Shown here piece after piece: positions 1-12,600 of a DNA stretch of 64,000 nucleotides. Source of the stretch: Echinometra lucunter (Eukaryota; Echinodermata; Echinoidea; Camarodonta; Echinometridae); contig CM057167.1 in NCBI GenBank assembly GCA_029962745.1, forward strand, positions 17,481,704-17,545,703. The letters are read 5' to 3'. Within the stretch, counting starts at the first letter, position 1. Every line of letters starts with the position of its first letter. The translations under genes were made by a program, and so were the position numbers. Below the pieces are notes generated by a model. It saw only the letters and a program-made list of their open reading frames with translations, searched no databases and was not told where the DNA came from.

Positions 1-2423
1 GCTTACTTCCTTTTAAAATATTTCAACATTAAACGGCAAATAGGCATCTGATGCAACCAAAATGGGCACATTAAAAATGGTATGTTTTTAAGGCTTCGAC
101 TGAAAGTTTATTGGGCCAATGCACACAATGGGGACCCTCTGTCACGAATCGGTTCAGAAAAAATCAATGGAATTTGCATGCTCTTTGCCTACATTATGAA
201 CCCACACCGATAATATTATCGTAATTTTGATAGCGTTAATAATAATTGTGAAAACTTATAGAGCACCCACACCGTCCAATGACGCTCATGGCGCTAGCCC
301 AGCAACGGTTCTCTTTAATGGAGGTATACTACAATTAATTTTATATTCATACAAAAAAATAATGTTACATACCACCACAATGAAAGGTGCCAGCTAGTAT
401 TATACTCATGTACGCCAAAATGAGTGTTCTGCAAGGGTCCTGCAGAAGTAAATAGATGGAAAATGATAGCAAGATAACTTGACGAAGCTGCCATTTGTAA
501 CATACCGAACGATAAATCCATGAAATATGCTCAACGTGATATTTTATTGAAAGTTAAAGAAGCCATTTAAACAGGAAGGTCCTTTGAAAAGTCGAATACA
601 GTGGATTACGTTTTGATATAGGTACTGCTTTATTTCTTGATCGATTTTACACAACTGAAAACAATCAAAGGTCATCCTATCCATCTATCAGGTTGCCATT
701 TATAGCGTTGAAAACACCAAACGAATTCTTTCCTTTCAGGCCAGGGACTAAACTACGGGGGGAGCAGGGGGCAGCCGCCCTATGATTTTTCAAGTGTTCA
801 GAAAAGTAAAAGAAGAAGAAGAAGAAGAAGAAGAAAGAAGAAGAGTATGTACGAAGAGAGGATAGAATCATGCACCTATATAATAGTCCCATTTGTTTAA
901 TTAAAATGTAAATAAACTCACCTTTGGGCCAAGATTAAAACAGAAAAAAACTGTCTTGCCTCCCCAATCAAAATACCCTTGCGCTGCCCCTGTTTCAGCC
1001 ATATACTTACATGTGTGCTAAAATAACCAAGAAGTTGCAACTCTCTGGTTGGAATAACCATGATAAGACCCAGAATGAAAGCCCCATATACATTACCAAG
1101 TTTTAATGAATTGTAAATGGAATTGGGGAACATAAAATTAGGTAATCATAGCATTACATTTCAGAATGTTTTTGATTTTGCTCTGTGGTCAGTAAAATAA
1201 AATATCATTGGCTGGTCTACATAGAACTACAAAATATCCACACTGTGCACTCTGTCTCTACAGCCCTTCTTTACTCACCCGAGTGGAAATTTCTGTTCCA
1301 GATCGTAAACTCTCCATGTTTCCAGTAGCCTTGTTTCGATGACACAAACCAAAACCATCAAGAAGCTTTAGTCATTGATATTCTTCAGTTAGGGCTATTG
1401 CAAGTTTGTATTGTTGTTTTTTTAGGATTTTCGATCATTTATTCTATCCACAGTCCAGTTTATGGTCATTCTGATAATATCTATGAGAACAGTTTCGCCA
1501 AATAGCTCTTGTAAAGTGACAGATTTTATTCCCCCATGCTGAAAGCTGACGAGCACGAAACACTTCCAGCTGAAAAAGCGTGGATGTGTGTTTGTACTTA
1601 TAAGCAAAATGGGTTATATTCGGGTTTTCACCTCTAAATGTAATTATCAAATTCTAAGACAATGTTCAAATAATGTCAGAATATACTCTACAACGACAGG
1701 GGTAGCATACGTACTTCCGCAGTAGCCTTAGCCTATTCGAACACTACGTAGACACGATAGGCATGATAGGTTGTGTGTTGGAAGCCTTTTACCTTTTGGA
1801 ACGGGTCTGTATTTACACACGCTCTCCCACTATGGATAAAGTGATTTGCATTTTTCATAGTCATATGTCATGATCATAAATTTTGGAATCGAGTGGACTT
1901 ATGGCAGATTTCATGTTTGCCCTTTATTAATATTTGTATAGTTCTATTTTCGGCAACACGTCATATCTTCAGTGTTGTGATAGAAAAAAATGCGCAGTGT
2001 TTTCTCAAAGTTTATGCGTAATTTCCCACTTCAATCTAGTGGCATCATATTTAAAATAAGTCGAATCATATTTGACCACGCCTTTTCTCGTATGCCAAAA
2101 CTACGTTTCAGACTTTTGGATGATTTAACAAAAGTAGATGGCCCTCTTATCCAGATATTTGCAGACAGCATTTCTTTAAGATATTGTAATTTAACAAAAC
2201 ACTTTGTAGAAGCTTGAAAAGAAAACTAAGATTTTAGATAGAGTCGCCATATTTCCTACATGCGCCGATTTATAAACACAATTATCGATAGAAAGTGTAG
2301 GTAGTTTATGACAACGTCATTGAAATACTGTAGTATAACTAAAGTGTTGCCTACGAAGTAATGTGGAAAACAATAATCAGCTTTTGCCTATAGCTTTAAT
2401 TAACATGCCGTAAATGGGAATCT

Positions 2424-2445
2424 ACCGTGCGTCCCCCCCCCCCCC

Positions 2446-2476
<31 letters not shown>

Positions 2477-3868
2477 TTACACTTTTGAAATGGCTGCCAA
2501 ATAAAAAAATATATATGATTCTGGCGGGAAAGGTTTATATGTTTGGATAGCTCATGGACTCAACTTTTACATGAGACCAAAAAGGTAGAAAATAATTCAT
2601 GCCTGGGTGAGCACTGCTCACTTTTGTAAAGGGTATGAAAATTAGGTTGCGCACGAATTGCGCTTTCCAATTGGTGAGAGGTGAGTCCTTTGGAGCTTAC
2701 AACATTGAGGGGGATGTGATAAATTCATGATCAATTGCAATCAGTCTGGGTCTGAGTGAATTTTATGGTTTATTTAATCAAAACTTTATGCATGAGTAAA
2801 CAGGAATTGCATTGATTATTGTAGCATTGTACCTTTCCCTGGTAGACTCGGTAGTGTGTTCATGGAGTCAGTATGTGGTGATGGTACATGATGCAAGGAA
2901 GATGAGATAGAGGGTAAGATGGGATGGATGGGAGGGTGGATGGGATAAGGGTCAAAAGGACATTATGCCCCCCCCCCCCCCCGCCTCTCTCTCTCTCTCT
3001 CGTTTTCTGAGTGTGGTGGTGCATATCTTGACAATTCATATGCATTGGTCTCCTCTCCACAATATCAAGACCACCTTCCCTTATCCCGAATTCTATCATG
3101 TCCCAAATTTGGTCTTATTGCTCTCACACATTGACCAAAGAATAAGTAGCCAACATTCTGTGACATTCCTTTTTTCTCTCTTACAAGGTGGGATGAAACA
3201 GTTGTAAAATTGAAAAGAAAATCAACTGAAAGAAAGACTGACATGTTCATTTTACAAATTTACCGTATTTCTTATGAGAAACTCAACTGCTAAAATGACT
3301 GCTGGGTTGGTTGATTGACTGATTGACTGAGTTACCAGGAAAAGGGAGAGGGGGGGGGGGGAAGGGGCATACAGTGTCCTCTTGACCCTTATCCCATCCA
3401 CCCAACAATGTCCTACCTTACGGTACATCTCACCTCCCCTGCACCATGTACCATCACCCAATCCTGAACAAACCAGGGAAAGAAGTACAATGCTACAATA
3501 ATCAATGCAATTCCTGTTCACTCATGCATAAAATTTTGATCTAATAAACCATAAAATTCAATCAGCAAACCCAAATTGATTTCAATTGATCATAAATTCA
3601 TCATACCCCCTCAATTTTGTAAGCTGTAAACGACTCACTCTCTCACAATTGGGAGGTGCAATTCCTGCGCAACTTAATTTTCATACCCTTTACAAAAGTT
3701 AGCAGTGCTCACCCAAGCATGAATTATTTTCGGCCTTTTTGGTCTCCTGTGAAAGTTGAGTCCATAAGCTATCCATACATATAAACCTTCTCCGCCAGAA
3801 TCATATATTTTTCATTTGGCAGCCATTTTCAAAAGTGTAAAGGTTTTTTTGGGGGGACGCACGGGTAT
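2424..3868. mobile_element. Foldback (long inverted repeat) element in copy A
   Basis: About 550-570 bp on the left (from ACCGTGCGTCCCC) reappears inverted on the right (ending GGGGGACGCACGGGT). The arms share, in mirror order, the poly-C/poly-A edge, a 'gagcactgctca' block, a 'cataaaattc/gaattttatg' block and a 'ggatgggataagggtc' block. The unpaired centre is about 330 bp, bounded by CT-rich DNA. No transposase reading frame is present, so this is a non-autonomous foldback or long-TIR DNA transposon. I could not define a target-site duplication. Short open frames inside it are products of the repeated sequence. Confidence 0.75.
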
Positions 3869-5337
3869 ATGATGTAACATCTAGGGCTGCATGCTGAATT
3901 AAAGTCTGGGTGAAAGTCTGTGAAAAGCACCCTAAATATCCTCTGAGAAAGGGTTAATGGGCAATCTAGGCTACATGTGTACACATGTGCGTCAATCGGG
4001 GAAAGGGGACGGAGACGGGGACACGTTCCCTAAAATTTAGGGGTGGGGCACAATAGAGTATGCCCCCGCCCCGATACCTTTTTCCCTTTTTTCAGCATTT
4101 TTTTTTTTTTTTTTTTTTTTTTTTTGGGGGGGGGGGTATGTCCTCTAAATTCAGACCGAGGACCTTTCTTTTTTCCATTGTCAGACACATTTTTAGACAC
4201 CCCCCCCCCCCCGGAATATAAAACGGATTGACCCCCGAGTGTGCAGAGGAAGTTTTGTTAATGCTGTTGTACACTAAAAAAATATTGAATCATTCTTTTC
4301 ATTACAATTACGCATAGGGTTTCCAAGGTTCACAAAAAATATGCACTTCGTGTTTTCTATGGTAAGAGCTATATGCATGCTTGTTTGTGTCCGTTTTCTT
4401 TCTTTTTTTTGTAACAGACATTAAGCATAACGATGTCCTTATGTAATCAACTATCAACTTATTATAATCAACTTGTTAAGAGAAACAGACTTTCGAATAA
4501 TTTTATTCAAGGTCAACCTAATCTTTATTCCTTGTTAATATTTAAAAAATTAAAACATGAATAAATAGAAAACATTATAACATGGTAGCATACAAGGAAC
4601 AATATTTGCATACCCTTTAAAAACCGTTAACAGAACATACGTAAATGTCTTAGAACATATTGTTGTAGGAAAAGCTGTCTATTGGTAGAGGTGTGAATAA
4701 ATTATCTATCAGGCTAGTACTGGTCTAATGGGGATTATCGTTCAGGGGCTAGAAGCCTGATTCTCTGGATAAGCCACGTTTAACTTTTCTGCAGGCAGTG
4801 TGTTCATTTTGATATTGGTGGTAACCGGTGGCTATTGCTACCTTTGATGTTTATATACTTCTTGGTTTATACCTTCCTCATAGTGTTGAATTTCTGCTGC
4901 TGACAGCACCCATGTTACTTTGCAAGAATATTTTGTTTAATGAATTTGATTTTCTATTGTCTCTGATTTTGAAATGTTTCAATATAATACTGAGCAGGCA
5001 TAGTGTACGAGAAGTAAGAAGGGTATGGGGGTAATTTCTGGAGAAAATTTATCTGGGAGAATCGTCCTGGTTGTATTTCCTAGTGGTAGCTGTCCTGGGG
5101 TAATTGTCTTGGGTGTAGTAGTCCATTCATCTTGAATTAGGTCATAATAATCACTTTCTAGTTCAATAAAATAATGAATTAAACCACTAATATGCCCCCA
5201 AATAGGCCTAAAGCAGGTCTAATATTTTTTCAGAGCTGTAGGCCTATTATGACTTGTTTCCGGTCGGTTATGTAATTGGTACATAGTTGCGATCATCGTA
5301 ATTCCCGTCTTCCCCCTTTACTTCTCAAGTATTTGCT

Positions 5338-5764
5338 CTAATATCTCATAACTGATTCGTAGAAGGAGCAGCTGCTACTTCACCAACATACAGGGCATTC
5401 CCGATCCTCTGGTGTTTGCACGTGGAATATCAAACGTTGGATCTAACGCTTCGACGTAGGGCGGGGGGCGCAGTCCCATCATTCAATCGCCGGGGGGTGA
5501 CGGCGGCGGGGCAGTAGGCTCAGTTGCGGGGCGATTGTGTCTCCTCGAAGATGTAGGATCAAAGTAAGCTGACCGAGGGGTCCACGAATTCGTCTCGACG
5601 GAGGCGGAGGGTCAGAACTCAGGTCGCCGTACCCGGAGGGGGCTCACGTGGTGCCGTGGTATTGTTCGCTGATGATTACCCGTTTCTGATGGCGTCCTGA
5701 TCTGTTCCCGATGAAGCAATTTCAGCTAATTCGGTACGGGAGCCCGGTTTAATGGTTCTTGGGT
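5338..5764 (-). pseudogene. Copy A version of the PPxY-tail exon, frame broken
   Basis: This stretch matches the open terminal exon of copy B (17936-18366) but is 427 rather than 431 bp long. One-base indels interrupt the reading frame, for example near the GC-rich run at 5460-5520 and around 5630-5660. The stop codon region and the splice-acceptor-like TCCTGAG edge are still recognisable. Either copy A has decayed or one consensus is wrong. Because copy B is open through 143 codons, I regard B as closer to the functional state. Confidence 0.45.
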
Positions 5765-7580
5765 CTCAGGATCAATGGATGATGTACTTTCCCTTCTTTC
5801 CCACCTTATTTTGTACAAACAGAGAACATTTCGTATATGCATTCGCATATGCTTCTGCAACCTTGTAGAAGGCAGAATGAACTCGAATACACAGCGCATA
5901 TTGCAAATCCCACTCTTGCCTTTTGTTTGCGCTGCAGCAACACCATAAAAGAAAGAGAGTGAGGGCCGTCAGGGAGATGGCTGGCAATTGCTCCATTGCT
6001 CATTCCAGAGGGCTTACTCAATAATTCCTCGTCCTCACTTGACCAACCCGTCTTCAGAATCACCTGAAATGTCGACCAAAAGCAGATAATTAATCTATCA
6101 CGTGCTCACGATGTGTTAAATTAGATATGATTGAACAGGCGCGCCGGAAAAGGGGGGGGGGAGGTGGAACACTCTGGGGCCCACCTCAAACCCTTTATGT
6201 GCCCACATCAAATGCCTACTACAAGCCTACAGCCCTACTCCCCCTCCCTGAATAAGCCCATTTCTTTCCCCTTATACATATTCTTTATATTCCAAAAATG
6301 CAAATTTATTTTAAAAAAAAGAAATCATCAAGAAAATATTATACATAGATATAGATTGTAAGGTGTGCGCACCTATTAACATGATTGCACTGTCTCGTAT
6401 AGTAGCATGAAAATACTCAAAACAGTGAAGGACGTTGTTTATTTCCCCGGGCTTTCGGCTTGGAAGGTCCTTTTCATGGTTGCCGTGTAGACACCTGCAT
6501 TGCCCACTCTCACCTCCATTATATTCCATGAGAGTGGTCGTCATAGTTAGGCTTACCTCACAAAGTTACTCGACTCAATACATGAGCTTTTTTTTTACTT
6601 GTAACTTGTGGCGCCTCCACGCCACCACCACACTAGGTGGCGTCGCATTCACACGGACTCAGTGACTTTTGTTGTCTGACACACAGGAATCGCTCTAGCC
6701 ACAGGCCACAACTCCTAGACAGGGTAAACAATTCGAATTGCTGATTTTATATTATTTTAAGCATATTAGTATATTAATACTATTACTGAGATTTCATTTA
6801 TTGTTTTCCTTAAGATCTTTACCGTTTATTTCTGCTTGTAATTTCGTTTGTTCTGTTTGTTGTTTGTTTTAGAACAAGGCCTTTCAAGCCAAAGGCTCGG
6901 GAAAAAAAAAAAAAAAATAAAAAGTGGTATTTAGCTTGTTTAGCTACGTCTCTCACGTCTTCGGTATTTTCGTTTACATATATACACTCAACAGAAAAGG
7001 AAGTAAACACTTCTTCAAGTTCAGATCTTTCTTATAAGGCTTTGATGAAAATCAATATATCATATATGAAATGAAAGGAAATTTAATGGTCTTTTGATCT
7101 GGTAGGTGAAACGAACAGACGAAGAGAAACTTTACGCATGAGTACATAAGTAAAAATCGCAAAAATGGGCAGTTTTTCCATTCATGTGTAAGTGCCCCTT
7201 CCCACTAACAATGGGAGCAAAGATTAAATTTACAAAATGAAACGGCATAATTAATGAGCCTTTGCTCTATAAATCTCTTTCCAGTCCTCCCCCCTTCCCC
7301 CCTCCGGGAAAAATAAAGAAAGAAAAAGGAAGCTTTTGCACAGTCCAAAATTTTAAATGACATGTGGAAGTAGACACAAAGGTGACCTAAATGCCACCAA
7401 ATTGATTTTTTTTTAATCACCACACTACTGAGTAACCATATTACTTCACTACATTTGACTCAATAAGTTCATAAATTAATAAATTCATGAAGCCCATGAA
7501 TTACAACTATCACATTTGGGGCATTTAATCACCCGTGTGGCTAGTCCGGATGTCATGTGGACATAAGAAAGCTTCCTCTT

Positions 7581-7611
<31 letters not shown>

Positions 7612-9983
7612 TTTTTTTTGGGGGGGGGGGGGGTAGGGTTTAGGGTAGAGAGCGGGGGTTGGTGTAGAGATATAGAGAGCAGAGCTCAGTTATGTTATTT
7701 CAGCCAAATCTCTCAATGTTTAATTTGATTTTTTGTTCGTAACGTTGTTGAAAACTGTCCATTTTTGCAATATCTACTTTTGTACCTTGGAAGAGAGAAA
7801 CGAATGTTTTCACTCATGCGTGAAGTTTCTCTTTATTTTCACCTGTCAGATAAAAAAAAACATAAAATTTCTTTTAATTTGATATCCGATATATTGATTT
7901 TTATCAAAGTCTTCTATAAAAAATCTGACCTGAAAAAATATTTACTTTCTTTTTTTTTGTTGTTGAGTTTATATGTATATATTCATAAATATAATCAATT
8001 ATTTTGTGTGTGTGTGGTGTGTGTGTGTGCACGCGTGCTGCAGGTGAGTGAGGGTGTGTGCGTGTGTGCGTGTTAAAGTAGGGGAGAGAGATTATGGAGA
8101 TTGACGGGTTTTGTAGTTAAGTAGTGTGCATGGGTTGGGCATTATGATTTCAAAAAATCTCATTGTTACTGAAAATGGGATAAACATTAGGGTTATAGTG
8201 TGAAAAATACCACTCTGAAAGTTTTCAGAGTATAATATCCACGGGAAGTATTTTGAATATTAGAAATGTGAACCAATGTTGAAAAATACACGAGGGTCAG
8301 TTGCACAGACCAAACGTAAGGAGTGCGCATGCGCGCATGACCCTCAACGGAGCGCACTGTGTGTATTGACGTACCACGGCGGAAGGCAGGTCACGGTACT
8401 TTTGAATCGTGCAAACGGTCCTCTAATCATTGTCTCTCGAGACGAAAGCTAATAAAATCGCCGTTTTGCGTCTAACCTTAAAGCTATTCATTCCAAATTA
8501 TAGTTGGTTTTAGGGTTTTTTAAGTCCAAATACAAGTTAGTCATACAAATGTTTCATCTTAGTTGAGAATTTTCTAAATCAGCTGCTCACAGAGTTATTA
8601 TTGTATGAGAAAGAAGAAAAGATGCATGAAAAAGATTTATCACATTCATTTCACTTTAGCGTCTATGTATTTTCTAACTATATTATAGAATCATGTAAAT
8701 ATCGATCGAGTCGTCATAATGTGATATTCTTACACACACACACACACACACACAAAAAAAAAAAAAAACATAACGAAAGAAATGTTTTGTGGCCTATCAA
8801 GACTCAAAACCAACACCGGCCCTCATGGTTAAGCAGTATTAACGAAGAATGAACCGTTTGGTGGAAAAATTAATCTAATAATAGATAGGATAGAGAGAAG
8901 CCATTTTGAAAAGTTCCATCAAAATGGTTACAAAATGAGAAATCATGAAAGTTTGAAAAGTCACCATTTACTTTCTACGGCATCCTGAAATTGACAATGT
9001 TGCTTGAAAATGGCAGGTTAAGAAGGAAAGGCTAAATATGTTTGTACACAAAATTTCATATTTTTTTCTGTATATATATATATTATATATATATATTTAT
9101 ATATATATATATATAAAATCCCAAGAAACGAGATAAATAACATCATGTAGAATCCCAATTCCTGTCCGTTGCCTAGCGCTTTTCCTGACAAGCCAAATCG
9201 TGGGTACCTACGAAGGCTCTCTCACTTATCAAAGTTATTATACCCCTAAAATAATTCTGATCCATCAGTATATACCTTCACAATAACAAGACGGAGCAAG
9301 TATTATGATCATGTACGCCAAAGAGAATGGTCTCCAGAAGTCTGTAAAAATCAATGCAAATATGAACAGTGATAACATTAACATGAAATGATTGCATGAT
9401 ATTTACTACACGGAAAGATGAATGGATTATGAATGTTTAAGAAAATTAAGTAATCCCTAGACATCATCATATTTTTGATACTCCAACCTTTAATGCGGAA
9501 TGACCTTTTCCTTCTTCGCAATGATAATTTTTTGAGATTATTTATTGTATTTTTTGTTAAACCAAAAGGACGTTTCAGATATCAAAATTTCAAAATACAT
9601 TTATTTCGTTCTCATCATCGAATACCAATGACAAACTTTACATAGTCAAGACAAAAGATGATGAATGGAGACGATCGAGATCCCTGTATACATGGTAAGC
9701 ACGTGACTTGTGTTGGGGTCGCTGTATATATGAGCAACACATTTTTTTTTCCAACATGTTTTTATTAAGGATTTCATTCAAATAAACTCAGATAAATATA
9801 AACAAAATTGACAAATCTTCATTTCATATCAATAACAAATTACAAAACTATTTACCAAAAAAAAACTGAAGCAAATAATGATGGAATGAAATACCTTGAA
9901 TATATATATATATATATATATGTAAATGAAATGAACCCAGCCCCGACCCTCATGTAACCTAATAATACATATAATTAATATTG

Positions 9984-10483
9984 NNNNNNNNNNNNNNNNN
10001 NNNNNNNNNNNNNNNNNNNNNNNNNNNNNNNNNNNNNNNNNNNNNNNNNNNNNNNNNNNNNNNNNNNNNNNNNNNNNNNNNNNNNNNNNNNNNNNNNNNN
10101 NNNNNNNNNNNNNNNNNNNNNNNNNNNNNNNNNNNNNNNNNNNNNNNNNNNNNNNNNNNNNNNNNNNNNNNNNNNNNNNNNNNNNNNNNNNNNNNNNNNN
10201 NNNNNNNNNNNNNNNNNNNNNNNNNNNNNNNNNNNNNNNNNNNNNNNNNNNNNNNNNNNNNNNNNNNNNNNNNNNNNNNNNNNNNNNNNNNNNNNNNNNN
10301 NNNNNNNNNNNNNNNNNNNNNNNNNNNNNNNNNNNNNNNNNNNNNNNNNNNNNNNNNNNNNNNNNNNNNNNNNNNNNNNNNNNNNNNNNNNNNNNNNNNN
10401 NNNNNNNNNNNNNNNNNNNNNNNNNNNNNNNNNNNNNNNNNNNNNNNNNNNNNNNNNNNNNNNNNNNNNNNNNNNNNNNNNNN
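9984..10483. other. Assembly gap of exactly 500 N
   Basis: The run of N is exactly 500 long, a typical placeholder rather than a measured distance. It starts exactly where copy A stops matching copy B and is followed by a GAA/TTC repeat (10484-10509). Any reading frame drawn through it is meaningless. The missing sequence on the copy A side should begin inside the LINE seen in full at 22298-26871. Confidence 0.99.
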
Positions 10484-10509
10484 TCTTCTTCTTCTTCTTC
10501 TTCTTCTTT

Positions 10510-11487
10510 TTAAAGTTTTCACGATAATAACATTACGCAAACATACGCACCTCCGTCTTGTCCATATTTGCAGATAAAGTTGAGTAGGGAATTCTGGCAA
10601 TTTGAAACGTTCCATCTTCCGAATCCATCCAGATCAATCACTGAACATTGAAACTTGCTCAAGGTTTCATATCTGAAGCTTTAGAAAAAGGTGATGAAGT
10701 ATTTGTACATCGCTGTTCATTCAGATTTCAGATTAGCACAGAAGATTTAAAACATCAAAGCCTCTTTCTTAAAAAGAAGGAAAAGTGTTCTGAAGGTTTG
10801 CAAAGAGTTGTTACTGGCAGGATGTCGTAGTTTGTTCGCAAGATATTTCCTCTTGGAGGAGAGAAATATTTGAATCCTTTTGACGTACTTCAGAGAGAGA
10901 AAGAAAACAAGACATGAGAACGGTCCAATTTATTTGTTAATTGAGAATACTGTGCGCAAAGGCAGACAAAATGCTTATTTGGAGAGTAGACAATGCCAGG
11001 TTCGATGGAATGCTTAAACTTTATTTATGTTTCAAAGAATAATTTGAATAGAGAGACATGTACAGAAGGGTATCAGATTTAATCATACTCTGGATGGGGT
11101 GTTGACAAGAAACGCTTACCAAAATTTCTGAACAACGCTAACTGGAAAAAGCGAAATCATAATATTTCAACTCACTGGTTGTAAAACATCTGAGAACTTG
11201 AACTAACCGTCCAACCATTGTCCGGTTGAATCCATCCCTATCCAAGCTAACGCTGACTGATTTCGAAAGGATTCTGAATTAAATATTCCAGAATTTGTTC
11301 ATTTGCAAGTCATAGATCTATTATGATATGCATATAAGTCACAGTGGGGCAAATTGGAGGTAAACACAATTAGTTTGTATAATGATATATTCAAACAACG
11401 CTTTGAAGAATAAAAAACTTGAAGAAAAGGGTATTTACAAAACATAAGAAACTGCATCGTCAACAGACAATAAACCAAACCCTTACT
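10510..11487. other. Non-repetitive spacer, nothing recognised
   Basis: AT-rich sequence between the gap and the trinucleotide tract. Open frames here are short. The longest (60 codons from 10648, plus strand) has no domain I recognise and no convincing splice borders. It may be intronic DNA of the lectin-type gene whose exon lies at 12000-12155, since that gene would run right to left through this stretch. Confidence 0.5.
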
Positions 11488-11500
11488 ATCATTCTACTAT

Positions 11501-11557
<57 letters not shown>

Positions 11558-11579
11558 AACTCCTGCGACTACTACTCTG

Positions 11580-11610
<31 letters not shown>

Positions 11611-11872
11611 CTACCACTACTACCACTACTACTACACTCCTACTCGCTACTCCTACTCCTCCTCTCCTCCTCCTCCTCCTCCTCCTCCACCCCTACTTCT
11701 TCTACTACTACTACTATTACTACTTACTACTACTACTGCTGCTACTCTTCCTCCTCCTTCTCCTCCTCCTCTCCTCCTCCTCCTCCTCCTCTCCTCCTAC
11801 TCCTACTCCTCCTCCTCCTCCTCTTCCTACTACTACTACTACACCACCACCACCACCACCACCACCACAGCT
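11488..11872. repeat. Compound trinucleotide repeat (CTA/CTC/CCA)n
   Basis: Nearly 400 bp of interrupted CTA, CTC, CTT and CAC triplets. It gives long low-complexity Leu/Ser/Pro/His translations in several frames, which I do not regard as coding. It lies downstream (on the minus strand) of the lectin exon. Confidence 0.95.
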
Positions 11873-11999
11873 TCTAATACCAACTACTTTATGACTTCGA
11901 CAACACCTAATTTTATGCCTAAAGTTTTATGTCTGAAAAATGTTCTAATGTCGTTGTTAATTGATGCCATAAGAGGAGAAACAGTTGAGCAGCATTTAC

Positions 12000-12155
12000 C
12001 GACGAGAAATTCATTCTCTTGTCTGCTTACAATCGATGTCAAGAAACCACCGAAAAACCCACATTCTCTCGCTGCAGATTGCCACGGTAATCGCTCAGTG
12101 TAAAGTTTGTAGCAGTAACCATCTCGTTCAATCTGTTCTAGAGGGCAGGATCCTT
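12000..12155 (-). CDS. C-type lectin domain exon (partial gene)
   Basis: The 156 bp exon has a polypyrimidine tract and AG acceptor at 12156-12161 and a GTAAAT donor immediately after 12000. It is phase 1 at both ends (2 + 51 codons + 1), the usual phase of exchangeable extracellular modules. The translation has the N-terminal half of a C-type lectin fold: a CPLEQ start, GYCYKLY, then W..AAREC and a block ending SRQENEFLV. These match the family pattern CP..W...G..CY......W..A...C....G.L.SI.S..EN.F. The second half, with any WND or EPN sugar-binding motif, should be on a further exon to the left. I do not see it; it may be lost in the 500-N gap. Ligand and full architecture are unknown. Confidence 0.75.
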
Positions 12156-12454
12156 CTAAAAAAAAAAGGAAATCAATGGACGATTTCAAACTTTGAAAAC
12201 TGTCTAACATGTTTAAAGTGTGACATTTCGGTCTATGTCAATAGTAGCAACAGCAAACATGCCAAACGACACTTTCAATAACCCATTTATGAGAGGATTT
12301 AATTTTTTTCGATCAGTTTTGTTCTTCATATTGGCAACACCGGTATTTTTCTTTTACTACTACATTTTTCTAATAAAAAATCATGTAAAAATGATAACAA
12401 ATTGACAGAAAGTGCTTAAGCAGTTAAACAGTGGCCCGATCTTCTTGGTAAAAC

Positions 12455-12600
12455 AATCGGATTCTGAACTTTCCAGAACACTGCCAGTTAAAGGATTGGA
12501 GTGCTTACTTCATGCAAATTCCTTTAAAAAAAATCAGCATCAAATCGGATTTTGAACTTTCCAAAGCACTGCCATTTAATGGAATGATGTGCTTACTTCC
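12455..12600. repeat. Imperfect ~59 bp direct repeat at the left edge of copy B
   Basis: Two neighbouring blocks (about 12455-12515 and 12543-12601) share 'atcggattYtgaactttcc', 'cactgcca' and 'gtgcttacttc'. The second block runs straight into the first base of copy B at 12591. The left junction of the duplication therefore falls inside a local repeat. Confidence 0.7.

Larger units (their letters stand above)
1..9983. repeat. Copy A of a ~10 kb direct duplication (left edge cut by the window)
   Basis: The window opens with the same sequence found at 12591, and the two stay collinear for about 10 kb. Copy A ends at the first N of the assembly gap. Copy B continues past the matching point (22550). 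Differences are mostly one-base indels in homopolymers and microsatellite length changes, with scattered substitutions. Inside the copy lie a foldback element, a frameshifted PPxY exon, and microsatellites: GAA near 808-846, CT near 7579-7610, GT near 8004-8066, CA near 8732-8755, and AT near 9074-9116 and 9900-9922. I recognise no complete gene. An uncollapsed second haplotype or a true tandem duplication would both explain it. Confidence 0.95.

Noticed and set aside
918..1133. 71-codon minus frame with a GTGAGT donor, conserved intact at 13510-13725
   Set aside because: Preserved only because the copies are near-identical; no domain and no convincing acceptor. A real exon is possible but unsupported.
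1990..2217. 75-codon plus frame, also intact at 14572-14799
   Set aside because: No recognisable domain, poor splice context, and conservation is explained by the duplication.
7996..8066. CRISPR-like array
   Set aside because: Only a GT-rich microsatellite; no CRISPR structure exists anywhere in the window.
9959..10615. Long open frames across 9959-10615 on both strands
   Set aside because: They run through the 500-N gap; only flanking bases are real.
11419..11877. 152-codon Leu/Tyr/Ser/His-rich frame
   Set aside because: Translation of a trinucleotide microsatellite.
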